The translations under genes and the position numbers were made by a program. The notes under the pieces are model-generated. The model had not been told where the DNA came from. It saw only the letters and a list, made by a program, of their open reading frames with translations, and made no database searches. From Microbacterium sp. SS28 (lineage in GTDB: Bacteria > Actinomycetota > Actinomycetes > Actinomycetales > Microbacteriaceae): a stretch of 64,000 bases of DNA. The DNA lies in contig NZ_JAKWJP010000005.1 of assembly GCF_022761035.1 (NCBI RefSeq), forward strand, positions 444,794-508,793. The letters run 5' to 3'. This document shows, piece after piece, positions 27,501 to 34,848 of the stretch (its first letter is position 1; each line of letters begins with the position of its first letter).

Positions 27501-27588
27501 CGGATTCGTGCGCAACGGGCGCTCGGTCTCGCTCGCACTGCGGCCCTTCCAGCTCGTGACGCTCCGCGTCCGGCGCGCGCAGTCGTGA
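24559..27588 (+). CDS. GH38 alpha-mannosidase
   Basis: Large cytoplasmic alpha-mannosidase (1009 aa, typical length, no signal peptide). An N-terminal beta-sandwich precedes the barrel. The metal motif GHAHIDSAWLWPIRET starts at residue 262, the nucleophile is D377 in WIPDTFGYSG, and LLQQFHDILPGTSI near residue 576 is the second metal-binding segment. The C-terminal domains (HYFRVVSDE, TQFGHVQRPTHSNTSWD, RVSLLRGPTFPDP) are complete. GTGA overlap couples it to the next glycosidase. Confidence 0.94.
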   Translation: MHDNREITEGRIDRFVRDILLPALYIETIPLSIGVWDDLDEPLPFAHATGQDYRPIQVPHTWGKAWSTSWFHVTGQVPQEWLRGDGAATRVELVIDLGFTHDRPGFQVEGLAFRPDGSTVKSINPRSSYVPVPQSGDGLVDLFIEGAANPNIAGDWTWKATPLGEKHTAGDDLLYVLQQCDAALMDLTVWELIQDVWTLQGLMKELPVGSPRRHRILGGLERLVDTVDPVDVAGTAQDGRDVLAPVLASPANASSHSVVAIGHAHIDSAWLWPIRETIRKCARTFSSVIALMDADPEFRFACSSAQQLKWMKDGYPEIFARIKEKVANGQFVPVGGMWVEPDMNLPGAEAMARQFVAGKRFFLEEFGVDTREAWIPDTFGYSGATPQIIKASGTEWFLTQKISWNQTNTFPHHTFLWEGIDGTRVLTHFPPADTYVGEVSGADLARAERTFHDHRDGSVSLLPFGFGDGGGGPTREMMAAVRRTRSLEGSPTVEIDTPAHFFERAGAEMAEPPVWSGELYLELHRASYTTQHLTKQGNRRNEHWLREAELWAATAAVRTGADYPYDDLERIWQLVLLQQFHDILPGTSIAWVHREVEQNNRELAAELDALIADALAHFDAGDGGEYVANAAPFARDGVPALAAAPRAPHGGSATVAQTAEGHVLDNGLVRVMVDDRGLIVSLVDLATGREAIAPGAAGNLLQLHRDLPNQWDAWDVDDHYFRVVSDETGVDEITAIEGPDAASLTITRSFGTSHVSQVLTLRAGDATLWIDNDIDWHERRKMLKLAFPLDVHADRVAAETQFGHVQRPTHSNTSWDAARFELCAHRWVHVAEPGFGVAIANESSYGYDAQRTTRADGGTTTTARVSLLRGPTFPDPVADEGRHTIGLAVRVGADVRAAIRDGYRRNLAERAAPGPIEPLVRVDHPAVLVAAVKLAEDRSGDVVVRLYESEGGRASATATFDFDVESIAPTDLLEREIDVPAGFVRNGRSVSLALRPFQLVTLRVRRAQS

Positions 27589-29444
27589 CCACCCTGCCCC
27601 CGTCGAACGGCATCGCGATGCCGCTGGGCGACGACACGTGGGAGCTCTCAGCCCCCATCGGCGGCCTGCGGATCGAGCTGCGCCTCCCCCCGGGATCCGC
27701 CTTTGTGCTCGACGGGACGGACGAGCTCTTCGTCCTGCCGAGCGATGCGACGGGCCGCACCCTCGTCGGTTCCCGCGTGTGCTGGGCGCTCCCCGTCGAC
27801 GCACTCGGGGGCGAGCCCTCGTGGCTCATCGAGGCCGACGGCGCGATCATCGCCGAGCCCGACGACGCGGGGTGGCGCGTCACGGTGGGAGCGGCATCCG
27901 CTCGACTGACCCGGCATCGCGCCAGGCCGCACGCCGACGTCACGGGCGGCCGGTTCGCGCTCGATCTGCCGGGCGGGGAGCTGCTCGCCGACGCCGCCGC
28001 GGGCTTCTACTGGGGCACGATGCTGCCCTCGATCATCGAGCGGACGACGGGCGCCGACTACCCCGACGCGATCGGCTACGTCCGCAGCACGATGAAGGGC
28101 ATGTACGCCGGGACCTACCCCGACGTCGACCACGAGTTCCAGATCAAGGGGCGCATCGCGTGGGGCAGCGACCTCGACCTCGACGTCGTGCGGCGCATGA
28201 TCGAGCTGCAGCTGCGGCTCATGCGCGAGGACCCGACGGGACTGTGGCGCGACCCGTGCGCCGTGCAGCCGAACGGCGACCGCGAGTACCACGTGCGGCG
28301 GGGCAGCATGGACGGCACCGAGAACGCCGTCATGTTCCTCGTGACGGGCAACGTCGAGGTGCTCGAGTCGATCTGGCTCTACGTCGCGCGCACGAAGGAT
28401 GTCGCATGGCTGACGCGGAGCATCGCCGACATCGAGGGCGCCGCGTACGGCATCGAGCAGCACATCGACGCCCTCGGGCGGCTGTGGGGCGACGTCTACT
28501 ACGAGGACCAGGTCATCAAGGACGGTCGCGAGACGATGGCGCAGGCCCTCGCGGTGCGCTCGTTCGACCTGCTCGGGCAGCTCGAAGACCTGCTCGACCG
28601 CTCCGAGGAAGCGTCGCGGTACCGAGGCGTGCGCGACGGTCTCGCAGCATCGCTCGCGCAGTCGCTGCCCGCCGGCTGGTGGGACCCCGAGGCTTCCCGG
28701 TTCGTGGACTGGGTCGACCGGTCGGGGCGCGTGCACGACCACATCCACCTGCTCGCGAACATCCTGCCGGTACTCGTCGGCGCCGCAACCCCCGCGCAGG
28801 AGCGCGCTGTGCTCGACCTCGTCGAGCGCGAGCTGCCCGAGTTCCAGCGGTTCCCGACGTTCCTTTCGGCGCGCATCGCGGACTACACGGATGCCGAGAT
28901 CGGCGACGGGGGACCATACGACCTGTGCGCCGCAGGCCGCTATTGGTGCTGGGATGCCGCGTTCTGGTCGTCGCGCGGCGACGGCGCGATGCTGCGGCAG
29001 CAGCTCGAGCGGGTCGCGCGCGAGGGCGCCGGCGACGCGTGGATCATGGGCGAGCGCTACGACATGAGCCACGTCTACTACCTCGACGGGAAGAACTGGC
29101 ACGGCGCCGAGCACTACTACGAGTACCCCTGCGTCTACTCGTGGGTGCTGTTCCAGGACTACCTCGGCGTGCGGCCTGCGCTCGACGCGGATCTGCTCAT
29201 CGCCCCGCGGCTCGAGGCGCACGGCGAGGTCGTACTCGGGCAGTCCGCGTATCGCGTGCGCTACCGCTTCGCCCCCGAGGGACTCACGATCGAGAACCTC
29301 GCGGATGCCGCGCGGACGTTCCGCATCGACGCGAGCGCGCTCTTCCCCTCCGCAGCGCTGCTCGACGGCGAGGCGTACGACGGCTCGCCGCTGCACCTCG
29401 GCCCCGGGGCATCCGTGACCCTCGTCCCCTCCGTCGCGGACTGA
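27585..29444 (+). CDS. Putative (alpha/alpha)6-barrel glycoside hydrolase
   Basis: A 619-aa protein coupled to the GH38 gene (GTG inside GTGA). The N-terminal ~150 residues are beta-rich; the central part looks like a six-hairpin glycosidase barrel, with DPTGLWRDPCAVQPNGDREY, SMDGTENAVMFLVTGNVE, DVYYEDQVIKDGRETMAQALA and CAAGRYWCWDAAFWSSRGDG; the end (DADLLIAPRLEAHGEVVLGQSAYRVRY) resembles the C-terminal sandwich of GH65/GH78/GH94-like enzymes. Acidic residues in RRGSMDGTE and YYEDQ are catalytic candidates. The exact GH family and bond specificity are uncertain. Confidence 0.7.
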   Translation: MTTLPPSNGIAMPLGDDTWELSAPIGGLRIELRLPPGSAFVLDGTDELFVLPSDATGRTLVGSRVCWALPVDALGGEPSWLIEADGAIIAEPDDAGWRVTVGAASARLTRHRARPHADVTGGRFALDLPGGELLADAAAGFYWGTMLPSIIERTTGADYPDAIGYVRSTMKGMYAGTYPDVDHEFQIKGRIAWGSDLDLDVVRRMIELQLRLMREDPTGLWRDPCAVQPNGDREYHVRRGSMDGTENAVMFLVTGNVEVLESIWLYVARTKDVAWLTRSIADIEGAAYGIEQHIDALGRLWGDVYYEDQVIKDGRETMAQALAVRSFDLLGQLEDLLDRSEEASRYRGVRDGLAASLAQSLPAGWWDPEASRFVDWVDRSGRVHDHIHLLANILPVLVGAATPAQERAVLDLVERELPEFQRFPTFLSARIADYTDAEIGDGGPYDLCAAGRYWCWDAAFWSSRGDGAMLRQQLERVAREGAGDAWIMGERYDMSHVYYLDGKNWHGAEHYYEYPCVYSWVLFQDYLGVRPALDADLLIAPRLEAHGEVVLGQSAYRVRYRFAPEGLTIENLADAARTFRIDASALFPSAALLDGEAYDGSPLHLGPGASVTLVPSVAD

Positions 29445-29448
29445 CCCC

Positions 29449-29517
29449 GTGGAGTTCTTCCCGCTCTCGCGCGTGCGACTCGACGGCGGCTCGTTCGCCG
29501 ACGGGCTGGTTGGATGA
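29449..29517 (+). pseudogene. Truncated GH127 (DUF1680)-type N-terminus
   Basis: Four nt after the glycosidase stop, a GTG opens a 22-codon frame whose sequence FFPLSRVRLDGGSFADG closely resembles the start of beta-L-arabinofuranosidase-type (GH127/DUF1680) proteins, which begin with FPLS-VRL-DGPFAD. The frame then hits TGA and an unrelated lipoprotein gene starts 4 nt later. The rest of the expected ~600-residue gene is missing. I read it as the scar of a deletion that ended the glycan operon here. Confidence 0.6.
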
Positions 29518-29521
29518 TCCG

Positions 29522-30373
29522 ATGAGCATTCGGTTACGGCGGATCGCGTTCGCGGCGAGCATCGCGGTCGCGGCGGCGCTGCTGTCCGCGTGCGCAGCCG
29601 ACGCGGGAGACGCGACCGGAGTGTCGGTGGACGAGCTGTGCGCGGACGCCCTGGTCGTCGAGTGCCGGCTCGGCGACGGCTCGACGGTCGTCGTGATCGA
29701 CGGCGACGCACCGTCCGAGCGGATCACCGCGTTCGCACGCGAGCTTCACAGCGCCACGGCGACGCAGCCCGGCACCGTCGTGCTGCGGGGCAGCGCCCGT
29801 GATGCTGTCGCCCTCGACCCGGAGGTCGCCGCCCCGTCCGCGTGGGAGGCCACCGTCCAGCCGAGCGAGTCCGCGCAGTTCGACGCGGCCCTCTCCGGCA
29901 TACTCGCCGCTGCCGCCGTTCCCGGAGCGGCCGGCATCGTGGTGGCGGACGGCTGGCCCTACGTCACGGTCGAGACCCTCGACCAGTTCGAGACCGTGTT
30001 CGCCGAGATCTCGGCGACACCGCTGTTCGAGAACGGCGGCACCTACACGCTCCAGTCCCTCGACGAGCATCTGCGGATCGTCCACGTGCCCGCTCGCACG
30101 ACGGATGACGGGATCCTCGAGATCATCGACATCGCGCGCGACCATCCCGCCGCGGAAGTGCTGCTCGAAGCTCCCACCTCGGGGCCGCAGTACCCGCGAC
30201 TGTTCGTCTCGAGGCTCTCCCCGGAAGAGGCGCAAGCGCTCGACCTGCGACTGCGCGCACCCCGCCTCGCGACGGCCGACGTCGACGGCTTCCCCCTCGA
30301 GTACGTCCTCGGATCCCTCGGCGAGACCGGCACGACCTACATCGGCGGCACCTTCGGAGCGGTTCCCGGCTGA
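29522..30373 (+). CDS. Hypothetical lipoprotein
   Basis: A 283-aa exported lipoprotein: MSIRLRRIAFAASIAVAAALLSAC with lipobox LSAC. The mature domain has alternating alpha/beta-looking stretches (VVVIDGDAPSERITAFAREL, GIVVADGWPYVTVETLDQF) and no motif I can name. It is unlikely to belong functionally to the glycan cluster; it begins immediately after the GH127 stump. Confidence 0.7.
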   Translation: MSIRLRRIAFAASIAVAAALLSACAADAGDATGVSVDELCADALVVECRLGDGSTVVVIDGDAPSERITAFARELHSATATQPGTVVLRGSARDAVALDPEVAAPSAWEATVQPSESAQFDAALSGILAAAAVPGAAGIVVADGWPYVTVETLDQFETVFAEISATPLFENGGTYTLQSLDEHLRIVHVPARTTDDGILEIIDIARDHPAAEVLLEAPTSGPQYPRLFVSRLSPEEAQALDLRLRAPRLATADVDGFPLEYVLGSLGETGTTYIGGTFGAVPG

Positions 30374-30453
30374 CTCGCGGGCTGACGCTCGAGAGGGTGG
30401 GGACGGATGCCGCAGCCGAACCGATGTCGTCGCGGCTCGTTAGCCTTCCTCAC

Positions 30454-30756
30454 ATGGTCTTCGCGAATATCGGCACCCTCGGAACCGTCCCCGGAGCCCG
30501 CGATGCGCTCGTCGCGCACCTCACTCGCCGAAGCAGCGTGCTGTCCGAAATCGGCTGCCTCGCGTACGAGGTCGGCACGAACGACGACGAGCCCGACACG
30601 GTGTTCGTGATCGAGCTGTGGCGCGACGCCGACGCGCACCGGGCTTCGCTCGCTCTGCCCGAGGTGCAGGCCGCCATCGCAGAAGCCCGCCCCCTGCTGT
30701 CCGGCGACTTCGGCGGCTTCCGGTTCGACGTCGCCGGTTCGCCCCTGAGGGATTGA
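30454..30756 (+). CDS. Antibiotic biosynthesis monooxygenase-type (ABM/quinol) protein
   Basis: A 100-aa dimeric alpha-beta barrel protein. The family outline is visible: FANIGTLGTVPGARDALVAHLTRRSSVL, then GCLAYEVGTNDDEPDTVFVIELWRDADAHRAS and a C-terminal helix. Members include heme-degrading and quinol monooxygenases. Start ATG 30454 is where family similarity begins; the upstream codons look non-coding. Confidence 0.82.
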   Translation: MVFANIGTLGTVPGARDALVAHLTRRSSVLSEIGCLAYEVGTNDDEPDTVFVIELWRDADAHRASLALPEVQAAIAEARPLLSGDFGGFRFDVAGSPLRD

Positions 30757-30822
30757 TTTCGGCGGGGCCGGGGCCAGGGCAACGGCCGCTCCCCGCGAAG
30801 CCCGGTGCGGAAGGATGTGGCT

Positions 30823-31380
30823 ATGACGACGAGCATGATCACGGAGTGGCTGCGGGCTCAGCCCACCCTGGCCGGGTCGGCGCCGCCGTTCGATCTGTCG
30901 GCGCTGCCGGACCACCCCGACGAGCTGTTCGTGACGTGGATCCGGCAGGCCGCCGCCGCGGGTGTCGCCGAGCCGCACGCCGCGACGCTCGCGACCGTGG
31001 ACGTCGACGGCATGCCCGATGCCCGCACGCTCATCCTGAAGGACATCTCCCCGGACGGTTGGGCAGTGGCAGGGCCGCGCTCGTCGGCGAAGGGCGCGCA
31101 GCTCGCCGCACACCCGGTGGCCGCGCTCAACTTCTGGTGGCAGCCGGTCGTGCGGGCGGTGCGCGTGCGCGGAGTCGTGCGCGAGGCATCGCCCGAGGAC
31201 AGCGCGGCGGATCTCGCGGCGCGCTCGTCGTCGGCGCGGCAGACAGTCGCGGCAGGCGACTGGGTGCTGTGGCGCATCGTGCCGGAGCGCGTCGAGTTCT
31301 GGCAGGGCGCACCCGACCGTCGCCACACCCGCGTGATCTACGAGCTGACGGATGCCTCGTGGACACGCTCGCAGCAATAG
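30823..31380 (+). CDS. PNPOx-family (pyridoxamine 5'-phosphate oxidase-like) flavoprotein
   Basis: A 185-aa FMN-binding split-barrel protein. PHAATLATVDVDGMPDARTLILKDISPDGW matches the core of PdxH-type enzymes, and VLWRIVPERVEFWQGAPDRRHTRVIYE is the C-terminal dimer segment. It lacks the final RLAP-type tail of canonical PdxH, so it may be a PdxH-like oxidase of other specificity. ATG at 30823 with AAGGA upstream. Confidence 0.82.
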   Translation: MTTSMITEWLRAQPTLAGSAPPFDLSALPDHPDELFVTWIRQAAAAGVAEPHAATLATVDVDGMPDARTLILKDISPDGWAVAGPRSSAKGAQLAAHPVAALNFWWQPVVRAVRVRGVVREASPEDSAADLAARSSSARQTVAAGDWVLWRIVPERVEFWQGAPDRRHTRVIYELTDASWTRSQQ

Positions 31381-31426
31381 TCGGGCCCGGACCGATTCGC
31401 CCCATTCGCCGAACCAGGAGCAGCGC

Positions 31427-32425
31427 GTGACCGTTGATGAGACATCCGTCCTCGCGGATTTCTGGGTGCATGATCCGTTCATCCTCGCCAACGAGGCGGA
31501 TCAGACCTACTACCTCTATACGTCGTCGCCGGATGCTCCCGTCGTCACGGTCTACCGCAGCGGGGACCTGAGACACTGGGCCGGTCCCACGACGGTGTTC
31601 GCGATTCCGGAGGGGTCGTGGGCGAACCCGTCCGAGTCGCCGTGGGCCCCCGAGGTGCACGAGTACGAGGGACGCTTCTACCTCTTCACGACGCTGCACG
31701 ACTCCACGCATGCCTTGCCTGCAGTATCCGATGGCGGAACAGAGCTGTCCGCGCGGAACCCCGAGGGCCGGGTGTACTCGCCTGTCGCGCGGGGCACCGT
31801 CGTCGGCGTCGCGACCTCGCCGCTCGGTCCGTTCGAGCTGCTGGATCCGACAGGTCCGGTCGCTCCGGCCGAGTTCATGACCCTCGACGGCACGCTGTAC
31901 ATCGACGAGTCGGGCAGCCCGTGGATGGTCTACGCACACGAGTGGGTGCAGCTGCTGGACGGCACGATCGAGGCGATTCGATTGGATGCCGCGCTCGCCC
32001 GCGCCGTCGGGAGCCCGATCCACCTGTTCCGTGGGTCGGAGGCGGCGTTCCTTCGTGAGCGCACGCCGAGTGCGCTCTCACCCGTGCCCTACATCACGGA
32101 CGGTCCCCAGGTGCGACGGCTCGCCAATGGCGCGCTGCTCATGCTGTGGGCGACGTACCGGCGCGACGGCGGAGCATCGGAGTACGTCGAGACGATGGCC
32201 ATCTCGCGCAGTGGTGGGCTCGCGGGGCCGTGGGAGCAGCTCGACGTGCTCGTCGACGGAAACGCCGGGCACGGCATGCTCTTCACGACGTTCGAGGGAA
32301 CGCTCATGCTCGTGCTGCACCGCGGCATGGGCACACCGCGCGTGCGGGCCGAACTGTTCGAGGTCGTCGAGGACGAGTCAGCCGGTCTGCGCGTGGTCGC
32401 CGATCGCTCCGACCTCTACGCCTAG
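31427..32425 (+). CDS. GH43-like five-bladed beta-propeller glycosidase
   Basis: A 332-aa cytoplasmic protein with the GH43/GH117-type propeller layout. WVHDPFILANEADQTYYLYTSSP holds the candidate catalytic base Asp, WAPEVHEYEGRFYLFTT carries the WAPE motif with a conserved Glu, and GNAGHGMLFTTFEGTLMLVLH is the late-blade histidine region. Likely acts on arabinose- or xylose-containing oligosaccharides. GTG 31427 with AGGAG upstream is the start. It lies 2 kb from the glycan cluster and could share substrates with the lost GH127 (speculative). Confidence 0.78.
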   Translation: MTVDETSVLADFWVHDPFILANEADQTYYLYTSSPDAPVVTVYRSGDLRHWAGPTTVFAIPEGSWANPSESPWAPEVHEYEGRFYLFTTLHDSTHALPAVSDGGTELSARNPEGRVYSPVARGTVVGVATSPLGPFELLDPTGPVAPAEFMTLDGTLYIDESGSPWMVYAHEWVQLLDGTIEAIRLDAALARAVGSPIHLFRGSEAAFLRERTPSALSPVPYITDGPQVRRLANGALLMLWATYRRDGGASEYVETMAISRSGGLAGPWEQLDVLVDGNAGHGMLFTTFEGTLMLVLHRGMGTPRVRAELFEVVEDESAGLRVVADRSDLYA

Positions 32426-32510
32426 GCCCGGGGCGGCGTCGTCTCCTCTTCGTCAGCTCGCGCCCCGTGAGCCACCCGTATCCCGGGATTCGGCAGGGTA
32501 GCGTCTGGGC

Positions 32511-33023
32511 ATGGGTGTCGAGCTGGTCGTCCGCGGCGCCGAGCCGGCGGACGCACGCGGCATGGCCAGGGTTGTCGTCGACTGCTGGCGGGAGACGTAT
32601 CGCGGACTGATGAGCGACGCGACGCTCGATCACCCAGACCTTCTCACCCGCCGCGAGCAATTCTGGAACGCTGCCCTCACAGATCCGCGATACAGCGCGA
32701 ATACTGCGTGTGTGGCCTCGCACCGGGGTTCCCTCATCGGAGTGGCCATGTCCGGGCCGCCCCTCGACGGCGCGGACGAACGGCGGCAGCTCTACCTTCT
32801 CTATGTCTATGCCGCATTCCACGGTTCCGGGGCGGGATCACTGCTTCTGGATGCCGTCATCGATCCGACCGCCGCTGCCCAGCTCTGGGTCGCCGACCCC
32901 AACCCGCGCGCGCAAGCCTTCTACCGCAAGCACGGCTTCGTGCAGGACGGGGCCGTGAGGATTGAAGAAGGCGTTCGGTCGATCCGCATGATCCGGGAGG
33001 CCGATCCGGCGAAGCCGTTCTGA
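32511..33023 (+). CDS. GNAT-family N-acetyltransferase
   Basis: A 170-aa acetyl-CoA-dependent transferase. Motifs in order: VVRGAEPADARGMARVVVDCWRETYRGL (N-terminal helix pair), LYLLYVYAAFHGSGAGSLLLDAV (acetyl-CoA pyrophosphate loop, a variant of the Q/R-x-x-G-x-G/A signature) and LWVADPNPRAQAFYRKHGFVQDG (C-terminal). Acceptor substrate unknown. Confidence 0.88.
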   Translation: MGVELVVRGAEPADARGMARVVVDCWRETYRGLMSDATLDHPDLLTRREQFWNAALTDPRYSANTACVASHRGSLIGVAMSGPPLDGADERRQLYLLYVYAAFHGSGAGSLLLDAVIDPTAAAQLWVADPNPRAQAFYRKHGFVQDGAVRIEEGVRSIRMIREADPAKPF

Positions 33024-33054
33024 GGCTCCGACGCGCCTCTCGCAGGCTCGCGGG

Positions 33055-33870
33055 TCAGGTCAGGTGGTCGTAGTCGCCGCGTGCCCAGGCGGCGTGGCGG
33101 TCGGCCGACTGACGTACGATCTCGCGGGCGTTGGTCGGGATGACGTTGTCGAAGTTGCCGTAGAGCCGGTCGAACTCGAAGCGCTCGACGTGCGAGGCGA
33201 TTCGGTCCACGACGGCTGCCGAGAGCGGGAGCCGATTGGGGTAGCTGCGCATGAAGCTGACGGAGGTGCGGTCGGGGTTGGCGAAGATCGTGTCGCTGGA
33301 GAGCAAGACGCCCTTCCCCTCCGCGCCGGACGCCCAGTGGATCACGGCGCTGCCCGGGAAGTGACCGCCAGGTTGGGTGAGCGTGACCCCGGGCAGGATC
33401 TCCACCTCGCCTGACCACAGCTCGATGGCGGGATCGGGCCGCGCAACCCATTGCTGATCCCGCTCGGCGACGAGGACCGGCACATTCCCGAGCGCTCGGC
33501 TCCACTCGACCTGCACGCCGTACATATGCGGATGGCTCGCGACGATCGCGACGACGGGTCCGAGTTCCAGGATGCCGCGCACGGCCGCCTCGTCGAGGAA
33601 CCCGATCGGGTCGAAGAGCACGGAGCCCGCGTCGGTGCGCACGAGCTTCGACTGCTGCCCGATCCCCGCGCCGGGCGAGCTCTTCAACGCCCAGAGATCG
33701 AGCTCCCGCTCGACGAGTTCAGTCCGGTAGCCGGCATCCGTCATCTCGAGAAGGCTCGTCCACACCTGTCCGCCGGCCGGAACCCACTGGCGATCATCTG
33801 CGCAGATCGCGCACACCTCGACGGGCTCGGTGTGCTCGACCGCGCAGGTCGCACAGATGACGAAGCCCAT
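33055..33870 (-). CDS. Metallo-beta-lactamase-fold protein with N-terminal Cys4 motif
   Basis: A 271-aa protein. The N-terminus has C6-x2-C9 and C20-x2-C23, a small zinc-ribbon-like hook. The MBL core shows SHPHMYG (H113, H115) where HxHxDH is expected, then QPGGHFPGSAVIHW (H170) and LLSSDTIFA (D193). The Asp-His pair of the second metal site is missing, so it may bind one metal or act differently. ATG 33870 has GAGGAG upstream. Hydrolytic function is uncertain. Confidence 0.8.
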   Translation of the reverse strand: MGFVICATCAVEHTEPVEVCAICADDRQWVPAGGQVWTSLLEMTDAGYRTELVERELDLWALKSSPGAGIGQQSKLVRTDAGSVLFDPIGFLDEAAVRGILELGPVVAIVASHPHMYGVQVEWSRALGNVPVLVAERDQQWVARPDPAIELWSGEVEILPGVTLTQPGGHFPGSAVIHWASGAEGKGVLLSSDTIFANPDRTSVSFMRSYPNRLPLSAAVVDRIASHVERFEFDRLYGNFDNVIPTNAREIVRQSADRHAAWARGDYDHLT

Positions 33871-33948
33871 CGGCGTTCTCCTCATGGAAGGTGGTCGGAC
33901 ACGGCACCGCCAGTCAACCACCGCCCGCAGAGTCTTGCGGCCGAGCGG

Positions 33949-34848
33949 CTACGACAGCACATCGCGGGTCGTGAAGCGCCAGACGGCGAGTGCTCCCGCC
34001 ACGGCGATCCAGACTGCTTGCAGGAGGGCGTTGTCGAGGAACGAATCCCACGAGATCGGCGAGCGCAGCAGGTCGCCGAAGTCGAGCCAGCGATCGGTGA
34101 ACAGGTAGGGGTGAACCGCCGACAGCTGCGGGATCTGACCGACGATCTGGGCCGCCACAGCGAGAATCGCGGTGGCCGCCATGGCGCCGACCGGCGCCGT
34201 CGTGAGAGTCGAGAGCAGCACCCCGATCGCAGCAAGCCCCAGCATCGAGACCGACACATACGCGACGACCGCAAGACACCGGACCAGTCCCTCGGCGAGA
34301 CTCACTTGTGCCCCGCTCAACAGGGTCAGGGGGCCGGCGCCGAAGAGGATCGCGCCGACGATGACACCCACCGCGACCACTGCGAAGGTCGCGATCATGC
34401 AGAACACGGCTGCGACGACGTACTTGACTGCGAGGAGCGCCACGCGCCCCGATGGTGCGACCAGCAGGTAACGAAGGGTGCCGAGGCTCGCCTCGCCGGC
34501 GATCGCATCGCCTGCGACGACGCTGATGGTGAGGGGCAGGAAGAGCGGGATCGCGACGGTCAGCGCGGCGAGGCCGACGAAGACGCCGTTGTCGGTGATC
34601 TGATCGAGGAACGCCGGCCCGCGGCCCGCTCGGGTGCCGCCCGCGATCCGCACCGCGACTCCGAGGAGAACGGGGATGAGGCCCAGGGCTCCGAGCATCA
34701 TCCATGTGCGGAGGCGGCGGAAGAGCGTCGCCAGTTCACTTCCGAGAAGACCGGGAACGCCGCTCCCGCGCTCCGCAGTGCCCGAAGCTGGCGTCGGGGG
34801 CGGCGGCGGTGCGTCGGTCGGGCGAGGGGCGGCATCATGCGAGGACAT
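33949..34848 (-). CDS. ABC-2 type transporter permease
   Basis: Membrane component of a two-gene exporter (299 aa, six hydrophobic segments after a Pro-rich 30-residue start). Typical features are VVAGDAIAGEASLGTLRYLLVAPSGRVALLAVKY, the cytoplasmic gate seen in ABC-2 permeases. It overlaps the upstream ATPase gene by 14 nt. Substrate unknown. Confidence 0.88.
   Translation of the reverse strand: MSSHDAAPRPTDAPPPPPTPASGTAERGSGVPGLLGSELATLFRRLRTWMMLGALGLIPVLLGVAVRIAGGTRAGRGPAFLDQITDNGVFVGLAALTVAIPLFLPLTISVVAGDAIAGEASLGTLRYLLVAPSGRVALLAVKYVVAAVFCMIATFAVVAVGVIVGAILFGAGPLTLLSGAQVSLAEGLVRCLAVVAYVSVSMLGLAAIGVLLSTLTTAPVGAMAATAILAVAAQIVGQIPQLSAVHPYLFTDRWLDFGDLLRSPISWDSFLDNALLQAVWIAVAGALAVWRFTTRDVLS

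Noticed and set aside
25303-27804. An 833-codon minus-strand frame opposite the GH38 gene
   Set aside because: Composition is Arg/Val/Asp-repetitive with no domain, and the opposite strand has an intact GH38 with catalytic motifs.
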